The notes beneath the pieces were generated by a model. That model had not been told where the DNA came from. It did not search any database and saw nothing but the letters and a program-made list of their open reading frames with translations. Of a stretch of 64,000 bases of DNA, positions 21,718-34,013 are shown one piece after another (position 1 is the first letter of the stretch; each line of letters opens with the position of its first letter). Where the stretch lies: contig CM055097.1 in assembly GCA_029204225.1 (NCBI GenBank), positions 71,116,252 to 71,180,251 on the forward strand, written 5' to 3'. The DNA comes from Diphasiastrum complanatum (taxonomy: Eukaryota > Streptophyta > Lycopodiopsida > Lycopodiales > Lycopodiaceae). The position numbers and the translations under genes were made by a program.

Positions 21718-23445
21718 GCACCCTCTTGGCCATCTTCCAATGTTGGATCTTTGGATCTTGCATAGATTGACTCAACTTGTGCAGACAATAGCTCAAGTCG
21801 GGCCTAATGATGGTAAGCCATATCAAGGAGCCAATAAGACTCCTAAAAAGTGTGATATCCTCGGATCTTTCATCACCTTTATTAGGATCTTTTACAATGT
21901 GCTCCATAGGTGTGTCAATGCCCTTACAACCTTCCATATGAAATTTTTTCAACATAGCAAGAGCATATCATCATGAAAGTCAATCTCTAGGCCTAATATA
22001 TAATGGATCTCTCCTAGATCTTGTATCTTAAACTCTTTTCCAAGTGCTATTTTGGTCTCTTCAACCAATGTGATACTACTTCCACATAGGATAATGTCAT
22101 CTACATAAATGAGAAGAATAACAATATCACTAGCAACAAACTTGGTATACATGGAAGGATCATAGTCACTAAGAGTGAATCCTAGTGAGATAAGAAAAGA
22201 GTTGAGTCTCTCATACCAAGATCTTGGTGCCTGCTTGAGTCCATAAAGACTCTTGAAAATCAAGCACACCTTTGATTCATCCTTGATGAATCCTTGCAAT
22301 TGTTCCATGTAAACTCCCTCTTGAAGATAACCATTGAGAAATGCATTGGAAACATCCAATTGGAAAACCTTCCACTTGAAATAGGTAGCAAGAGATATAA
22401 GAATCCTTATTGTCACCATCTTTGCCACGAGTGCAAAGGTCCCTTCATAATCAACTCCATGGATCTGAGCAAATCCCTTGGCACATAATCTTGCCTTGTA
22501 CTTGTTGATAGTGTCATCTTAGTACTTGATTCAAAGTACCCACTTGGATCCAATGATGTGCTTGTTGGATGGAGGATCCACAAGCTCCCAAGTGTTGTTG
22601 ATGATCAAGGCATTATATTCTTGCTTCATGGCATCATACCACTCCTTGGTATTGATGCCTCTTCAACATCCTTTGGCTCTTCATGTGAGATGAAATATGA
22701 AAAATCGGTGGAATCAAGCTCTACTTTCTTGCCTTTTTCATCATAACAAAGTCTCTTAGGCTCGGATCTCTCTCTAGATGTCCTCCTATGTCCAACCATG
22801 ATCCCTTTGCTAGATCATGGATCATCCTTCTTCCTTGTTTCCAAGGGAATATGTGCAAAGCAAATAGTTCCATATACTCTAAGGTGATCAACCTTAGGCT
22901 TCTTTTTCAATAAGACCTCATATGGTGTCCTTTCTCCAAGAGCAAGATGTGGGAGCCTATTGCAAAGATAATTTGCACTCTCCCCAAAAATCTTTAGGCA
23001 AAGATGCTTCAATATTTATGGCTTTTGCACATTCACATAAGGATCTATTCTCTTTCTCTCAGCCACTCCATTTTGAGATGGTGAATAAGCAAAACAGAAC
23101 TCCCTCTTTATACCTTTTTGCTCACAATAGTCATGGAGTTTGTTGGAGATGCACTCTCCTCCATCACGCCTCAAAGCCTTGATCTTGAATGAGAATTGCT
23201 TCTCAACATATGATTTAAAAATAAGGAAGTGATTATACACCAAAGATTTAGAAGTAAGAAGATATAGCCATGTATATCTTGTGAAATCATCAATAAAAGT
23301 CACAAAGCAAGTGGCTCCTCCCTTGCTTTGAGATGATGAGAAGTGCACATTCGAGTGTATCAACTCCAAAGGATGAGTGCTTTTGATGGAAGATCTTTGA
23401 TATGATTTCTTGTGTAATTTTGCAATAGCACAAGCCTCACAAGGC
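21718..23445 (-). mobile_element. Copia element 2: integrase to reverse transcriptase, truncated
   Basis: Reverse-strand order: zinc-binding CEAC remnant at about 23,435, integrase (ELIHSNVHFSSSQSKGG, FIDDFTRYTW, LRRDGGECISNKL, PSQNGVAER), the linker with RVYGTICFAHIPLE, and reverse transcriptase with FQLDVSNAFLNGYLQEGVYM, KSLYGLKQAPRSWYERL and the catalytic box LLIYVDDIIL at 22,109. A frameshift near 21,960 precedes the connection domain (LIGSLIWLTIIRPDLSY). It is cut on the left by the inverted-repeat arm and on the right by copia element 3's LTR. No LTRs of its own are seen. Confidence 0.9.
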
Positions 23446-24515
23446 TAATGATGAGAATCAAGATCGGTGTCGCAAAGCTTTCGCGAAGAAACCACGACTC
23501 TCTTGCGCTCGGATGGAGTTCAGATGCGATCGCTGGACACTGCCAGCTGAATCACTATTACAGTCCTCCAGAATGTAGTCAGGCACTGCTGATCTACATT
23601 TAGAAAATTAATGCAGCATTCAATATAGTTTCAACCAAGGTGCATAATTCAAATGAACAAGAAAAACTCAGACACACAATTAACAACAGACACATTTGCA
23701 TTCGAGATCAGACACAACGAGAAAAAATATCTATATTGATCTTTCTCTGATTTCTTCAAGCACTGCATGCAAATCCACCCACGCAGTGTGTTGGCATGGG
23801 AGAAACACAGTTCTCTCACGAGCAGTCGTCTCGCTTTACTAGCGGACAGTTGGATCTACAGATCCTAGACAGAATTGTCTTCGCACGTAGGCGGACATGT
23901 ATCCTGTATTTTTTTGTCTTGATTGCTTACTTGCATCAGACTACTACATAACACTGTATGTGTACTTTGTTGATCTATATGTCAAGTATCATCCAGTAAG
24001 TATAGTTGCTCTATGTAGATCTAAGATTAGAGTGATTAAACATCTACAACTAATCAGGGAATTACAAGAGTGACAGATTAGCCACGACCTAAAATGTATC
24101 TGTTGACCTCATGCTATCAGATCAGATAACTGTTCTTCTAGGTACTTGTGTGATCTTTGTTGGTACTCTTTGGAGCGAGATGGCAAAACGGGTTTCGCGA
24201 TATTTTTCGTGTCGCGTCGTTGGTTTCGTTTCCATCGTTGGTTTCATTTTGCTCATCTGCTTTTCTCTGATACTGGACTGCAAAAGATTCTCGTGCCAGA
24301 CCACAAAAGATTCTTGTTCGTGAACCTTTCATGTTTGCGAACCGTTCATCTTCGTCTCCTTTGACTTTCGTGTTCGCGAACCGTTCGTCTTCGTTTCCTT
24401 TGGCTTTCATGTTTGCAAAACTTTTCGTGCTTCGTGTCTCCTGACTTTCGTGTTCACGAACATCTTCGTCAGGCTGAGAATTGAAAGCTCGCAAGGCTTT
24501 GTAGCTAGAAACATT
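23446..24515 (-). mobile_element. Copia element 3: 3' LTR
   Basis: About 1.07 kb of non-coding sequence between the end of element 2 and the polypurine-like tract TTTGAGAGGGAGC (reverse strand, near 24,520) that follows RNase H of element 3. Degenerate repeats of TTCGTGTTCGCGAACCGTTCG and CTTTCGTGTT fill 24,310-24,470. The reverse-strand frame of RNase H runs on into it. The outer border is inferred from where element 2 stops. Confidence 0.6.
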
Positions 24516-26420
24516 TTGTTTCTTCAGCTCCCTCTCAAAGCATGATAGCTTTATGATCTCGAGATTGCTCCTCTGTCTCTCAAAGAGTTCTTTGTCCAGG
24601 GCTTTAGTGAAGATGTCAGCAACCATGTCTTTCATTCCGATGAAGGTGGTCTGCAGCATCTTCTTTTCAATTAGATCCCTGATCAAGTGGTACTTGATCG
24701 CAATGTGCTTCGTTCTAGAATGGAATATGGGATCTTTTGTCAGGTGTATTGCAGAGGTGTTGTCCATCTGCAAGACCAGGGGCTCGTTCCTTGTTTCGTC
24801 CAATTCATCCAGGAACTACCTTAGCCAGATTATTTCGTTGGCCATCTTTGTTGCTGCAACATATTCTGCTTCGCGGGATGACTGGGCTACAACGGTCTGC
24901 TTCTTGCTGACCTAGAGAATTGCTACTCCTGATGTGATGGTGCATCCTCCTGAGATGCTTTTATAGTCGTCCTTGAGAGATGCCCAGCTAGTATCGTTGT
25001 AGGAAAGTATCCTGAAACTTGCATCACGACAATAACACAAGCCATAATCCCTCGTTAATTGAAGATATTGCAAAATGCATTTTGCAATCTTCCAATGTGT
25101 CGAGCTTGGATTCGTGCAAAATTGGCTCATCCTAAATACTGCATAAGCATTATCAGGACATGTGTTGTCTGCAAGGTACATCAGTGATCCTATCAGCTTC
25201 CTGTAAGGTGTGAGTTCCATTTGTTCTCTCTCTTCCTCAGTCTTTGGACAGTCGTCGCTTGTCAGCATCATCCCTACGAGCATTGGAGTGTTCGCTCCTT
25301 TGCAGTTCAGCATTCAAAAGTCCTCTAGGATCTTCTAGGTGTATCCGGACTGGTGAAGGTATAACTTACCTCCCTCATAGTCCCTTTTAATTTGTAAGCC
25401 TAGGTAACAACTGGCTTATCCCAAATCCACTATCTCGAAATATTTTGAGATGTCTGCCTTTACTTCAGCAATTAGCTGCTCACTCCTGCAAAGTATCAAA
25501 GTGTCGTCCACATATACAACCACTATGATGATCTGCCCATCTATAACTCTAACATATACATTAGAATCAGCCAACAGAGGCTTGAATCCTAATGATTTTA
25601 GGGCTTGATCTTTCTTCTTGTACCATTGTCGGGCTTATTGTTTCAGACTGTAGATACTTCTGTGCATTCTGCATGCATAGCCAGGAAGTGAACTCGAGAC
25701 ATATCCTGGGGGTTGATCCATGTACACCTCTTCGTCTAATTCGCCATGCAAGAAGGCTATCTTCTCGTCCACAATGTGCATCCTGAGGTTATAAGCTGCT
25801 GCATATGCAATTAACAAACGTAGGGACGAATGTTTGACTACCCAGGAGAGAAGGTTTCAGAGTAGTCAATATCATATCTCTGAGAGAAACCTTTCGCTAC
25901 CAGTCTTGTATTTCATGATGTTCCCATCTGGTCCGTATTTGAGCTTGAAAATCCATTTGCATTTGACAGTCTTTTACTTATGTACCTGGTTCTTCCTCAT
26001 GGACTCCATCGATTCGTTCATGGCTTGGATCCATCTGTCCTTCTCTGGACTGTTAATCGCTTCTTTAAAAGTCTATAAATTGCCACTGAATTCGCAGAAC
26101 TCTTCTGATGTGGAAGCTGAGCTGCCTGGCACATATCTTGCTGGCGCTCTTCGTGGTCTTGTTGACCTTCTAGGAGATCCTCCTGGGACAGCTATGCCTT
26201 TGCCTTTGTCTACTCTGCTCGATCCAAAACCATCTTGGTTTATAGGAACTACGACGACAGGTTGCCTCTCGAATCTTTCTTCGTCAGATTTGTCGTTCAA
26301 ATGGGAGACGACTCAAAAATCTTTGTTTTTGTGTGGAGTATTCAAGCTTGCAGGCTTGAGAGAAAGAGCTAATTATTCAAAAACTTCTTCTGATAACTTC
26401 AAGTTTTGATAATAATAAAA
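24516..26420 (-). mobile_element. Copia element 3: reverse transcriptase and RNase H
   Basis: From right to left on the reverse strand: the end of the integrase linker (SPRRSTRPRRAPARYVPGSS, 26,190), reverse transcriptase with MRIVDEK-type sequence and HGELDEEVYMDQPPGYV near 25,720, YVDDTLI near 25,510, then the connection (GSLMYLADNTCPDNAYAVF) and RNase H ending in IFTKALDKELF at 24,590. Stops and frameshifts separate these blocks. Integrase and gag are missing; similarity ends near 26,400. Confidence 0.85.
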
Positions 26421-26770
26421 CTGTATGAATATGAACAGCTATTTATACTAAGCAATTAGGTCATGAATTGCGATCGCTAGTTGGCTGGTGATTAGCTGGC
26501 ATCCATCCGGTCCTTGTCATTGATTGTTGATAAGTGGTGAAATTGGCTATAAATATTCTATCTACATAAATGAACCAAACTGTAGCTTTGTAGAAATGAA
26601 CTTGAAAATAGCCACAGGCGACACTGTTGGGTTTTTCGCGAAAAATACGAAAAAGGAGACATTGCCCTTAAATCTCATTTAGGATTGCTCCACACTTTGC
26701 CAGAATCATTTCTTTAACATTTGAGGCTCTTTGGAAAAAGCGAAAAATGCGACACTATGATTTTACACGA
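26421..26770. other. Unassigned spacer between two copia fragments
   Basis: No coding domain recognised. It includes the odd stretches TTTTTCGCGAAAAATACG at 26,632 and AAGCGAAAAATGCGACAC at 26,739, which share a CGAAAAATnCGA core and may belong to an LTR. Nothing further can be said. Confidence 0.4.
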
Positions 26771-28353
26771 GATTTTTGTCAGGCAACATCTCATAAGTAA
26801 TTTTGCTTTCAATTGCTTTGTAAGACACCCTATTCATCGAGTAGTTGTACATACAAGAGATTCACCCCAAAAAAAGATTTGGGCAAACAAGCAATGTTAA
26901 ATCCTTAGAACATTCACATAATGTTCTATTTCTTCTTTCAGCAACCCCATTTTGTTGAGGGGTGTAAGGACAAGAATTTTCTTTCTTGATCCCTTCCTCC
27001 TCACAAAAGGCCTTAAACTCATTAGAGATGTATTCTCCACCATTGTCACTTCTAAAGATCTTGATGCTATGATTATGATGCTTTTCCACAAACAACTTAA
27101 GCTTTACAAAAGTATCAATACTTGAGCTTTGAAAAAAAGTAAGAACAGCCAACAATATCTTGAATAGTCATCAATGAAAGTTACAAACATGGATGAACCT
27201 CCATTAGATTTAGTGCTTGCAATATGCACATCCAAGTGTATGAGTTCAAGAGGGTGGGATGACTTTGTGATGGAGTTACAGAACACCTTCTTATGTGCCT
27301 TGGATAAAGCACATGCTTCACAAACCCTTCTCAGTAGACGTTGGTATGCCTAAAGCATACTCCTCCTTGATCATAGCCTCCATGGAACCCAAGTTGACAT
27401 GCCGAAGTCTTTTGTGCCATAAAGTGAAGGTAGACATCTTGCTCTTTTCAAACAACATGACAACATTAGCATCTACAAATGCATCCAATTAGTAAAGTTT
27501 GCCAAGACTAGTGCCCTTAGCGACTATCTTACCCTTCTTCTTGATGAAACATTCATTGGAAGCAAAATCAACATTGTAACCATTGTCTACCATTCGGCCA
27601 ATACTTAACAAGTTCTCTATTATTGTAGAAATTTACAAAACACCTATGTTTATCCTTTTGGAGGATCCTAGGCAAAGGGGAATGCTACCAACTCCTTCTA
27701 TCTTGCAAGCTTCATCAATTGCTGTATAGATAGATTTTATAGGTCCATCATAAGATAAGAGAGAAGAGAAAAACTCTCTTTTGCTGGTCATGTGTGAACT
27801 AGCTCCACTATCTATCCACCAAGGGTCTTCTCCCTTGAAGCTTGTTGAAGAAAATATGGACATCAAGAGGGAGTCATGTGAACTCTCCTCCTCCTCCTTG
27901 CTCATGTTGGCTTGGATTTGATCTTGCTTCCTCTTGAATCATTCCGAGGCATAATGCCCCATCTTGCTACAATAGTAGCACTTACTTGTCCTTCTTGAAT
28001 TTGGTGGTCGATGGAGATGGCTTTGAGGGTTCATCTTGATTATCAAGCTTTGTTGAAGCCTTCTTGAATGTTGCTCCTTTTCCTTTGAATTTCCCTTTGC
28101 CTTTGTGAAGAGAGCTTGGTCATCTCCACCTTGGATAGAAAACCTATCCATCTTCTCTTGCATTTGCCTCCATCTTGACTCCTCAGCAATGAGTGTGCCT
28201 TGAAGCTCCTCAAGTATGGGTAGCTTACCCATAATTGCATATCCCTGAACCAAATTGTCAAATTCAAAGCTTAGTCCATTGACTACGTAAAACCAAGAAC
28301 TTATTGGCTTCATTATCGTGTATCTTGGCAAATTTCAAAGTCGCAACAACTTA
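26771..28353 (-). mobile_element. Copia element 4: gag, protease, integrase, truncated
   Basis: Reverse strand from right: a gag segment of the UBN2 type (PILEELQGTLIAEESRWRQM), a zinc knuckle CYYCSKMGHYASE with its last Cys lost, a stop, then the protease site DPWWIDSGASSHMT at 27,825, a pre-integrase remnant, and integrase with FVTFIDDYSRYCW, FRSDNGGEYISNEFKAF and TPQQNGVAERRNRTL, ending near 26,830. Reverse transcriptase is absent. The protease and most integrase motifs are intact, so this is a fairly young fragment. Confidence 0.88.
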
Positions 28354-28620
28354 TCAGAATAGCCCTGTGTAACCAAGAGTCTCTTGTTTATTTTTTGCAG
28401 CTTTTCTTCTATCAAGAGATTTCTCATAGCCGACCTTCCTTCCGATGACTTCAAATGTGATGAATCTTGTCTTTGCGCCCAACGAAATAGGTCCCAAGTA
28501 CGGCCTTATTCCAAGTATAAACTTATTTTCATACCACTTCTCGATCATCTACTGAGTGGAAGTAAATGTGGCTCGAAAATAAAGCATTGCCATCATTAGA
28601 TGCGCATCTTCAGTTTGAAA
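28354..28620 (-). pseudogene. Unrecognised short ORF next to copia element 4
   Basis: An ATG at about 28,620 opens MDVNQPFQTEDAHLMMAML, with one TAG at about 28,533; the frame then continues MIEKWYENKFILGIRPYLGP, RFITFEVIGRKVGYEKSL to a stop at 28,354. The composition looks protein-coding, and it does not resemble gag of the neighbouring copia. I cannot name it. It may be a captured exon or part of an older element. The following 28,621-28,980 has no recognisable coding sequence. Confidence 0.4.
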
Positions 28621-28989
28621 AGGTTGATTGACGTCCATCCTTATGGGTGGTAGCCTTTATCCCAGTAGCACTCTAATGTCATGATAAAGGCTATGGATAA
28701 ACAATAGTTTTTTGCACTTTTGTTGGACTACAATATCTACACTTCCTCTATAAGCGTAATCAAACTTTAGTAGCGCATCTCGATATTTTATAAGAGTTGA
28801 GCTTGAGTCAATTCCTGGAATAATAGGCCAATTGACCTATCGCTCGGTTGGTTTTGTGCTCAAACTAGTCTTGCAGGTACCTCTTGAATGTTGAATTATT
28901 CTCCTTCTTACTGATCGAATAATCGGTTTTAGTCTTCATCCATTGTTAATCCATTTTGCGAATTTTTCTGTGTTTTTATATAGTCTGCA

Positions 28990-29760
28990 GAATTACAAGT
29001 GTTTTTAAACAGTCTTCAGAAATATACGGAGTTTGAAACAAATGGAAGAAAACCCAATCTTAATCATTTGAAAGTTTTTGGGTGTATATGTTATGTGCAT
29101 GTGCCATTGGAAACAACAACCAAGGAGGATCCATCTTCCACAAGAGGAATCATGCTTGGATATGCAAATTCAAGCAAGGGCTACAAAGTCTATCTCCCAT
29201 CCTTGAACAAATTTGTTATTTCAAGGGATGTTATTTTTTATGAACATAATATGCATATGCTTGAAGAAGGCTCAAGTACCTCAACAATCAAGAAGAAGAT
29301 GGCCGAGGAGCAAGATCTTGATTTTCTCCAAAGAATGATATAAAGCTATGTTGGATGAATATGATGTCTTGATTGAGAATGAAACTTGATTGCTTGTTGA
29401 TAGACCTCAAAGGAATGTAATAGGATGCAAATGGGTCTTAAAGCTTAAGTTGAATTCAAATGGGAGTGTTAGCAAACATAAAGCAAGATTAGTTGCAAAA
29501 GGTTATGCTCAAGAAAAAGGAATAGACTATGAGAAAACTTTTTTACCCGTGGCCAAGATGATCACAATAAGACTAATCATTGCACTTGCATCACATTTTG
29601 GATGGATCCTATGTCAAATAGATGTCTCTAATGCCTTGAATAGTTTTTTGGAAGATAATATCTATATGGAGTAGCCATAAGGGTTTATCAAGCATGGAGT
29701 GGAGGACAAAGTGTGCCATCTCCAAAGAAGCGTCTATGGCTTAGATCTTGGAATTCAATA
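28990..29760 (+). mobile_element. Copia element 5: integrase tail and reverse transcriptase start, forward strand
   Basis: Forward reading: NLNHLKVFGCICYVHVPLE, GIMLGYANSSKGYKVYLP (integrase C-terminal linker), a break, then reverse transcriptase [40 protein letters not shown] and [20 protein letters not shown] ending about 29,750. The catalytic first Asp (QIDVSNA) is kept; YVDD is not reached. Its 5' side starts abruptly near 28,990. Confidence 0.88.
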
Positions 29761-31346
29761 TTGCATTGCTATCTCATTTTACTTTATTTTGTTCAAAATG
29801 AATATGATCCCACTCTTTACATTGAGCCGTGCAACATCATTTTTCATCTATTTGCCTTTGCCATAATCTGCTACAAATAATAGTAGAAATATGTCCCATC
29901 GTCATAGACGGTAAACCTGTGCTGTGCTCAGCACCGAAAAGAAGAGTCAGCCAAACATGGATAATATTTGCAATTAATGAAAATGTTGCCCCACTTGATA
30001 TGTAATAAGTATATTTTGGTGAGAGGGATATGCTAGTACTAGATTGAATGCTTGATTGCTTTTAGAAATACTACCAGAAAATTTGCGCCAAATATGTCTT
30101 CAAATTCTGGTCCAGCATAAATTGATTCTTTTTCTAAGGAATTCACTATATATTGGGCTGGTTGCTGGGATCAGCATTGAGACACAAGATTGCTGCTTCC
30201 AGACAAATGTAGCCAGGCGATAAAAAAGGACAGCATATATATAATCTCAGTAGTAGAGACATTAGTGAAAACTTAATAAAACACTGAGCTTCAAGTTTTT
30301 ATGTTCATTCAAATGTCAATTAGTTAAGTGGATTTGAGAATTGGATTGCTTATCTCCAAAAAGAAATATTTGCGCAATGCTTCATCAGAGCTAAAGCTGC
30401 ATTGGAGGAAGCCCCAGTGCAGAATTGACCTTTTATGAAAATCTTTTTAACTTTTTTCTCAAATCCGCATGGCTCAATATTCTATGCATAGCTAATATGC
30501 GACACTATTACAGTCATCAGACTGGTTCGGGTTTGATGAATTATCCTGTAGCTGGGACTTGAATTGACGGTTCGGAAACATTCCAACTACTTCACCATTG
30601 GAAGAGAAGACTGGAACTCTAAAATGTGTCATATAACGAAATTCGCTTATTTCAACTAGCTAGAAAACAGATTAGTATACTCTACTGCTTAAGACATTGG
30701 TTACTGTTAGATTGAAGATAGTTCAAAACCTAAATCTAGTCAATTCCATTCAAACATCACCGATGGGATCAGGGGCCTTTTAAGGCACATGATACCAAAA
30801 CCGTTTCTAGCAGCTACAATAACTCCGTGAATACCAGCTAAGTGTCAACTGCAAAATGCGCCTATTAGCAAACTGAACATACATTCATGAACTAGGTGTT
30901 GTCATTCAGCCCTGAATAGTATGACTTTTCCTATCTTGCACCAGAAAGAGGTTAGCATCATATGAGTTACAATCCTTCACATCTGAAGCATTCAAGCATG
31001 AATATAAACAAAAAATTCTTTTGAAACAAGCTCTTGCCAAATGATAATCTCTTTTCAGAATTTGAAAAACACTTGGAAGATATGGACAAAAATGTCAAGA
31101 AAATTGAGATGTTAGAATCAAGGTTCGAATCCAGAATTGCTTCCAATCAAATTGGAATAGATTCAAAAACCAAAGAATCTAGATTTATTGGAACTATGGT
31201 AATTGGGCACCTCAAATTCCATGCCCCTGCAAAGCCAGGCAACGTGACAATCCTACAGCATGTCTGATGAGAATGACAATGGCAGCTTGACTTTGAAAGA
31301 ATTATTGCACTCACCGATACAAGTCCCACAGAAAACTCATCATGTG
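29761..31346. other. Region downstream of the PPR gene
   Basis: About 1.6 kb without a convincing gene. The right end should hold the 3' untranslated region of the reverse-strand PPR gene. A forward frame at 31,034-31,267 looks coiled-coil-like (FEKHLEDMDKNVKKIEML), but lacks an ATG and homologues known to me. Confidence 0.5.
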
Positions 31347-33158
31347 TTAAAGCTGAAAATTGCATGAGCCATTTGCAGAATAACCGGCCCTTATCATCAA
31401 ACCTTGCATAACTTTAGCTTCCTTCTGTTGTCCTGATCGGACAAACGATGCCAGTATGATACTGTAAGTGACACCGTTGGGGAAAACACCTGAAAGCTGC
31501 ATTCTGCGAAACAAGTCTGCAGCACTAGCTGTCATGCCTATTCTAGCATAAGCGCCTATCAAAATGTTGAAAAGGGACACATCCCCTACACAACCTGACG
31601 ATTGCATTTGCTGGAGAAGTAAAGCTGCTTTATCAAGCAAACCTTGTCGACTGTACGCTTGAATCATTGAGCTCCATGTTACAAGATTGGGTTTGTAACC
31701 AGCTTTTTGCATTTCAACAAAGATTTTCTCAGCTTCAGCCACAAAGCCCGCCCTCCCATGTACATCAACCAAAAGGCTGTATGTTCTCAAGTCTGGAATG
31801 CATCCAGCTTCTGGCATTTCATGGAATACATCTACAGCCTCTTGATGCTTGCCCCTTCGGCTGAGCGCCTGAATGATACCAGTAAAGGTGACGGTGTTAG
31901 GCCGAAAGCCTGAGGCCTTTAGGGCCTTCAATGTGTTCATTGCCTTCCTATATTTGCCCGTTTTAGCATAGATATGGATTAGAGTGTTAAAAGTGACAAG
32001 ATCAGGTTGCACAGATACTAGTTTCATCTCCTCTAAAAGTCCCTGGACTTTTTGATGGTGTCCTTGTTTAGCAAGAGCACTGATAAGAGTATTGAATGTT
32101 CTGACACTGGGTTTTATCCCGCGTTCTTTCATTCTTGCAAAGAGATTTTCTGCTTTCGCAACAGGTAAATTTGCCTGAACAGCAGCCATCATAAGTGTGT
32201 TGAATGTAACTTCATCAGGGACAATGCCTTCACAAACCATCTTCTGATACAACCTCCAAGCTTTCTTATACTTTCCACCTTGGATGAATGCAGCCATCAT
32301 TGCATTGTAAAAATAGACAACATCAGCAGTTTTAACCTGCGAAAATTCAAACACTTCTCTTGCTTTACTAACTAACCCAGCTCTCCCAAGCACCCCCAAG
32401 ATGAGACTACAGATTCGACCGTTTGGTTTAAGTCTGCATCTCTGCTTTTTCATCCAATTGAACACCTCCAATGCAAGTGACTCCTTATCTTGGCCCCCTA
32501 GTGCTCTGAGGACATTGGAAAGCTCAACCCTAGTGATTTTCCCTACCCATGGATCTAAAATACAGCCGACTGAAACCTTCGCTTCTCTTTCATTTAGCAG
32601 AAGAGCCTCCACCATTGCAAGTTCTTTTGCTTTGCAGTATTCTTTGCTCCATGGGGGCTTGGGGAGACTTCTCTTAGGCCTGCAAGGACCTCTCCAAATC
32701 TTTTTGGGCTTCCTGCCTGCTACTAACCCCTGCTTCTGCATTTTGCTGGTTTCAGTATCTGAGGATTCAATGAAGCTTTCCTGCAGTGAAGAAGCTGATC
32801 CATCAGCATCCGGGGGAGGCCGCAAAGCCTCATTGGGAGAGAGAAGTGGAGCTGCTAATGGGTCCAAATTCTGTGGAGCTAATTCCAAATCCTGCAGAGA
32901 TAATTTTAATGCCTCCACCTCCGGTGACGACTGTGGTAGCTCATCTGTAACTGATTCCACCTTAGTAACGGAAGATGCCACTATCTGAGACACAACCTTG
33001 GAATTTCCCCCCACGACAGGTATCTGGAGATTCACAGGCAGAAGCCCGTCTTTATCTCTGACAACCTTACAAGGAAGCAGTTTCTGTGCAGCAAATCGAC
33101 TAACTGTGCCACAGATAGGCGTATATAAGCAGAGACTCGCAGCATCTCGACTGAACAT
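31347..33158 (-). CDS. P-class pentatricopeptide repeat protein
   Basis: An intact 603-residue reading frame from ATG at 33,158 (MFSRDAASLCLYTPICGTVS); an in-frame TTG at 33,245 is not a likely start. The first ~45 residues are rich in Ser, Arg and hydrophobics, as in plastid or mitochondrial transit peptides. A low-complexity region (Ser/Pro/Leu/Glu) leads to a basic patch (GRKPKKIWRGPCRPKRSLPK) and then about ten 35-residue PPR motifs from residue ~245 to ~595, such as DEVTFNTLMMAAVQ, SVRTFNTLISALAKQG and DLVTFNTLIHIYAKTG. No E, DYW or SMR domain follows, so it is P-class. Such proteins bind organellar RNA in a sequence-specific way and affect stability, splicing or translation. No intron is needed. 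The particular orthologue cannot be named from sequence reading. Confidence 0.93.
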   Translation of the reverse strand: MFSRDAASLCLYTPICGTVSRFAAQKLLPCKVVRDKDGLLPVNLQIPVVGGNSKVVSQIVASSVTKVESVTDELPQSSPEVEALKLSLQDLELAPQNLDPLAAPLLSPNEALRPPPDADGSASSLQESFIESSDTETSKMQKQGLVAGRKPKKIWRGPCRPKRSLPKPPWSKEYCKAKELAMVEALLLNEREAKVSVGCILDPWVGKITRVELSNVLRALGGQDKESLALEVFNWMKKQRCRLKPNGRICSLILGVLGRAGLVSKAREVFEFSQVKTADVVYFYNAMMAAFIQGGKYKKAWRLYQKMVCEGIVPDEVTFNTLMMAAVQANLPVAKAENLFARMKERGIKPSVRTFNTLISALAKQGHHQKVQGLLEEMKLVSVQPDLVTFNTLIHIYAKTGKYRKAMNTLKALKASGFRPNTVTFTGIIQALSRRGKHQEAVDVFHEMPEAGCIPDLRTYSLLVDVHGRAGFVAEAEKIFVEMQKAGYKPNLVTWSSMIQAYSRQGLLDKAALLLQQMQSSGCVGDVSLFNILIGAYARIGMTASAADLFRRMQLSGVFPNGVTYSIILASFVRSGQQKEAKVMQGLMIRAGYSANGSCNFQL

Positions 33159-33805
33159 TACGAAGCACTTCAAAACTCTTACTCTTGAGAACACCCCTTC
33201 AATAAAGACAGCATAATAATTGAGGCAAGGTTCTAAGGCAACCAAAATGCTGCTTTGTATTGAAATCTATTACGCCCCAGAATTGAAAAGCTAATGAAAA
33301 CCCAATTCAGACTACCACTATTGCAATGGAGTGGTGGGCAGAACCTGAGAGAAGGGAAATTCATCCAATATACGGATCAAATTCCGAAAATCGAGTATGA
33401 TGCCTCGGAAGATGATAGCCAAAATTGAATCGGATACGAGTTCAAAAGCAATGTTGAACATACCCAGCCGTTTGCAAGGACTCACAAGAAGAAGAACCCA
33501 AGTAAGATTTGCATCTCGGAAGCACTGCACCACATTGCACTCTAAACCCACAGCAATCACTGAAGCATCATTCCTGCCGATACAGGATCGTCTCCAGATG
33601 TGGGCTGTTGCTGGTGCTTGCTGTTGTTTTTGTCAGTTCGTGGATTGAGAGGGGTGTTCTTCCCTTGTTGGACGGGAGAGAGCAACAGCTGAAAAGGCGA
33701 AGGGAATGAAAGGAGGCCATACAAAAGGCGAGCAAGGAGAGCCAAGCAAAACAGAGAAGGTGATGCATTTGGATCCGTTTAGCCCCTTAGGCACAGCTCT
33801 ATTCT
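33159..33805 (-). promoter_or_regulatory. Upstream region of the PPR gene
   Basis: The 650 bases upstream of the ATG contain no other convincing gene and should hold the 5' untranslated region and promoter. I see no clear TATA box at a typical distance, which is common for PPR genes. Confidence 0.4.
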
Positions 33806-34013
33806 TATATTTGTAAAAACTGAGGCCTATTATTATGCCCTAATTTAATCAATCCCTATCTCAAAACTTAATGCCTTGTGGTTAGGTGTCCTTTGTATTT
33901 TGGGACCACTATATTTGTAAAAATTGAGGCCTATTAATATGCCCTAATTTAATCAATCCCGATCTCAAAACTTAATGCCTTGTGGTTAGGTGTCCTTTGT
34001 ATTTTGGGACCAC
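33806..34013. repeat. 104-bp tandem duplication
   Basis: Two adjacent copies, 33,806-33,909 and 33,910-34,013, differ at only about three positions. The unit begins TATATTTGTAAAAA and ends TATTTTGGGACCAC. It lies about 650 bases upstream of the PPR start codon. Confidence 0.95.

Noticed and set aside
31034-31267. Forward coiled-coil-like ORF below the PPR gene
   Set aside because: It has no ATG start, no homologue I know and no supporting context; a possible CTCTTTTCAG acceptor is too weak to call an exon.
33159-33245. 29-residue N-terminal extension of the PPR protein
   Set aside because: It depends on a TTG start; the ATG at 33,158 gives a normal organelle-targeting N-terminus.
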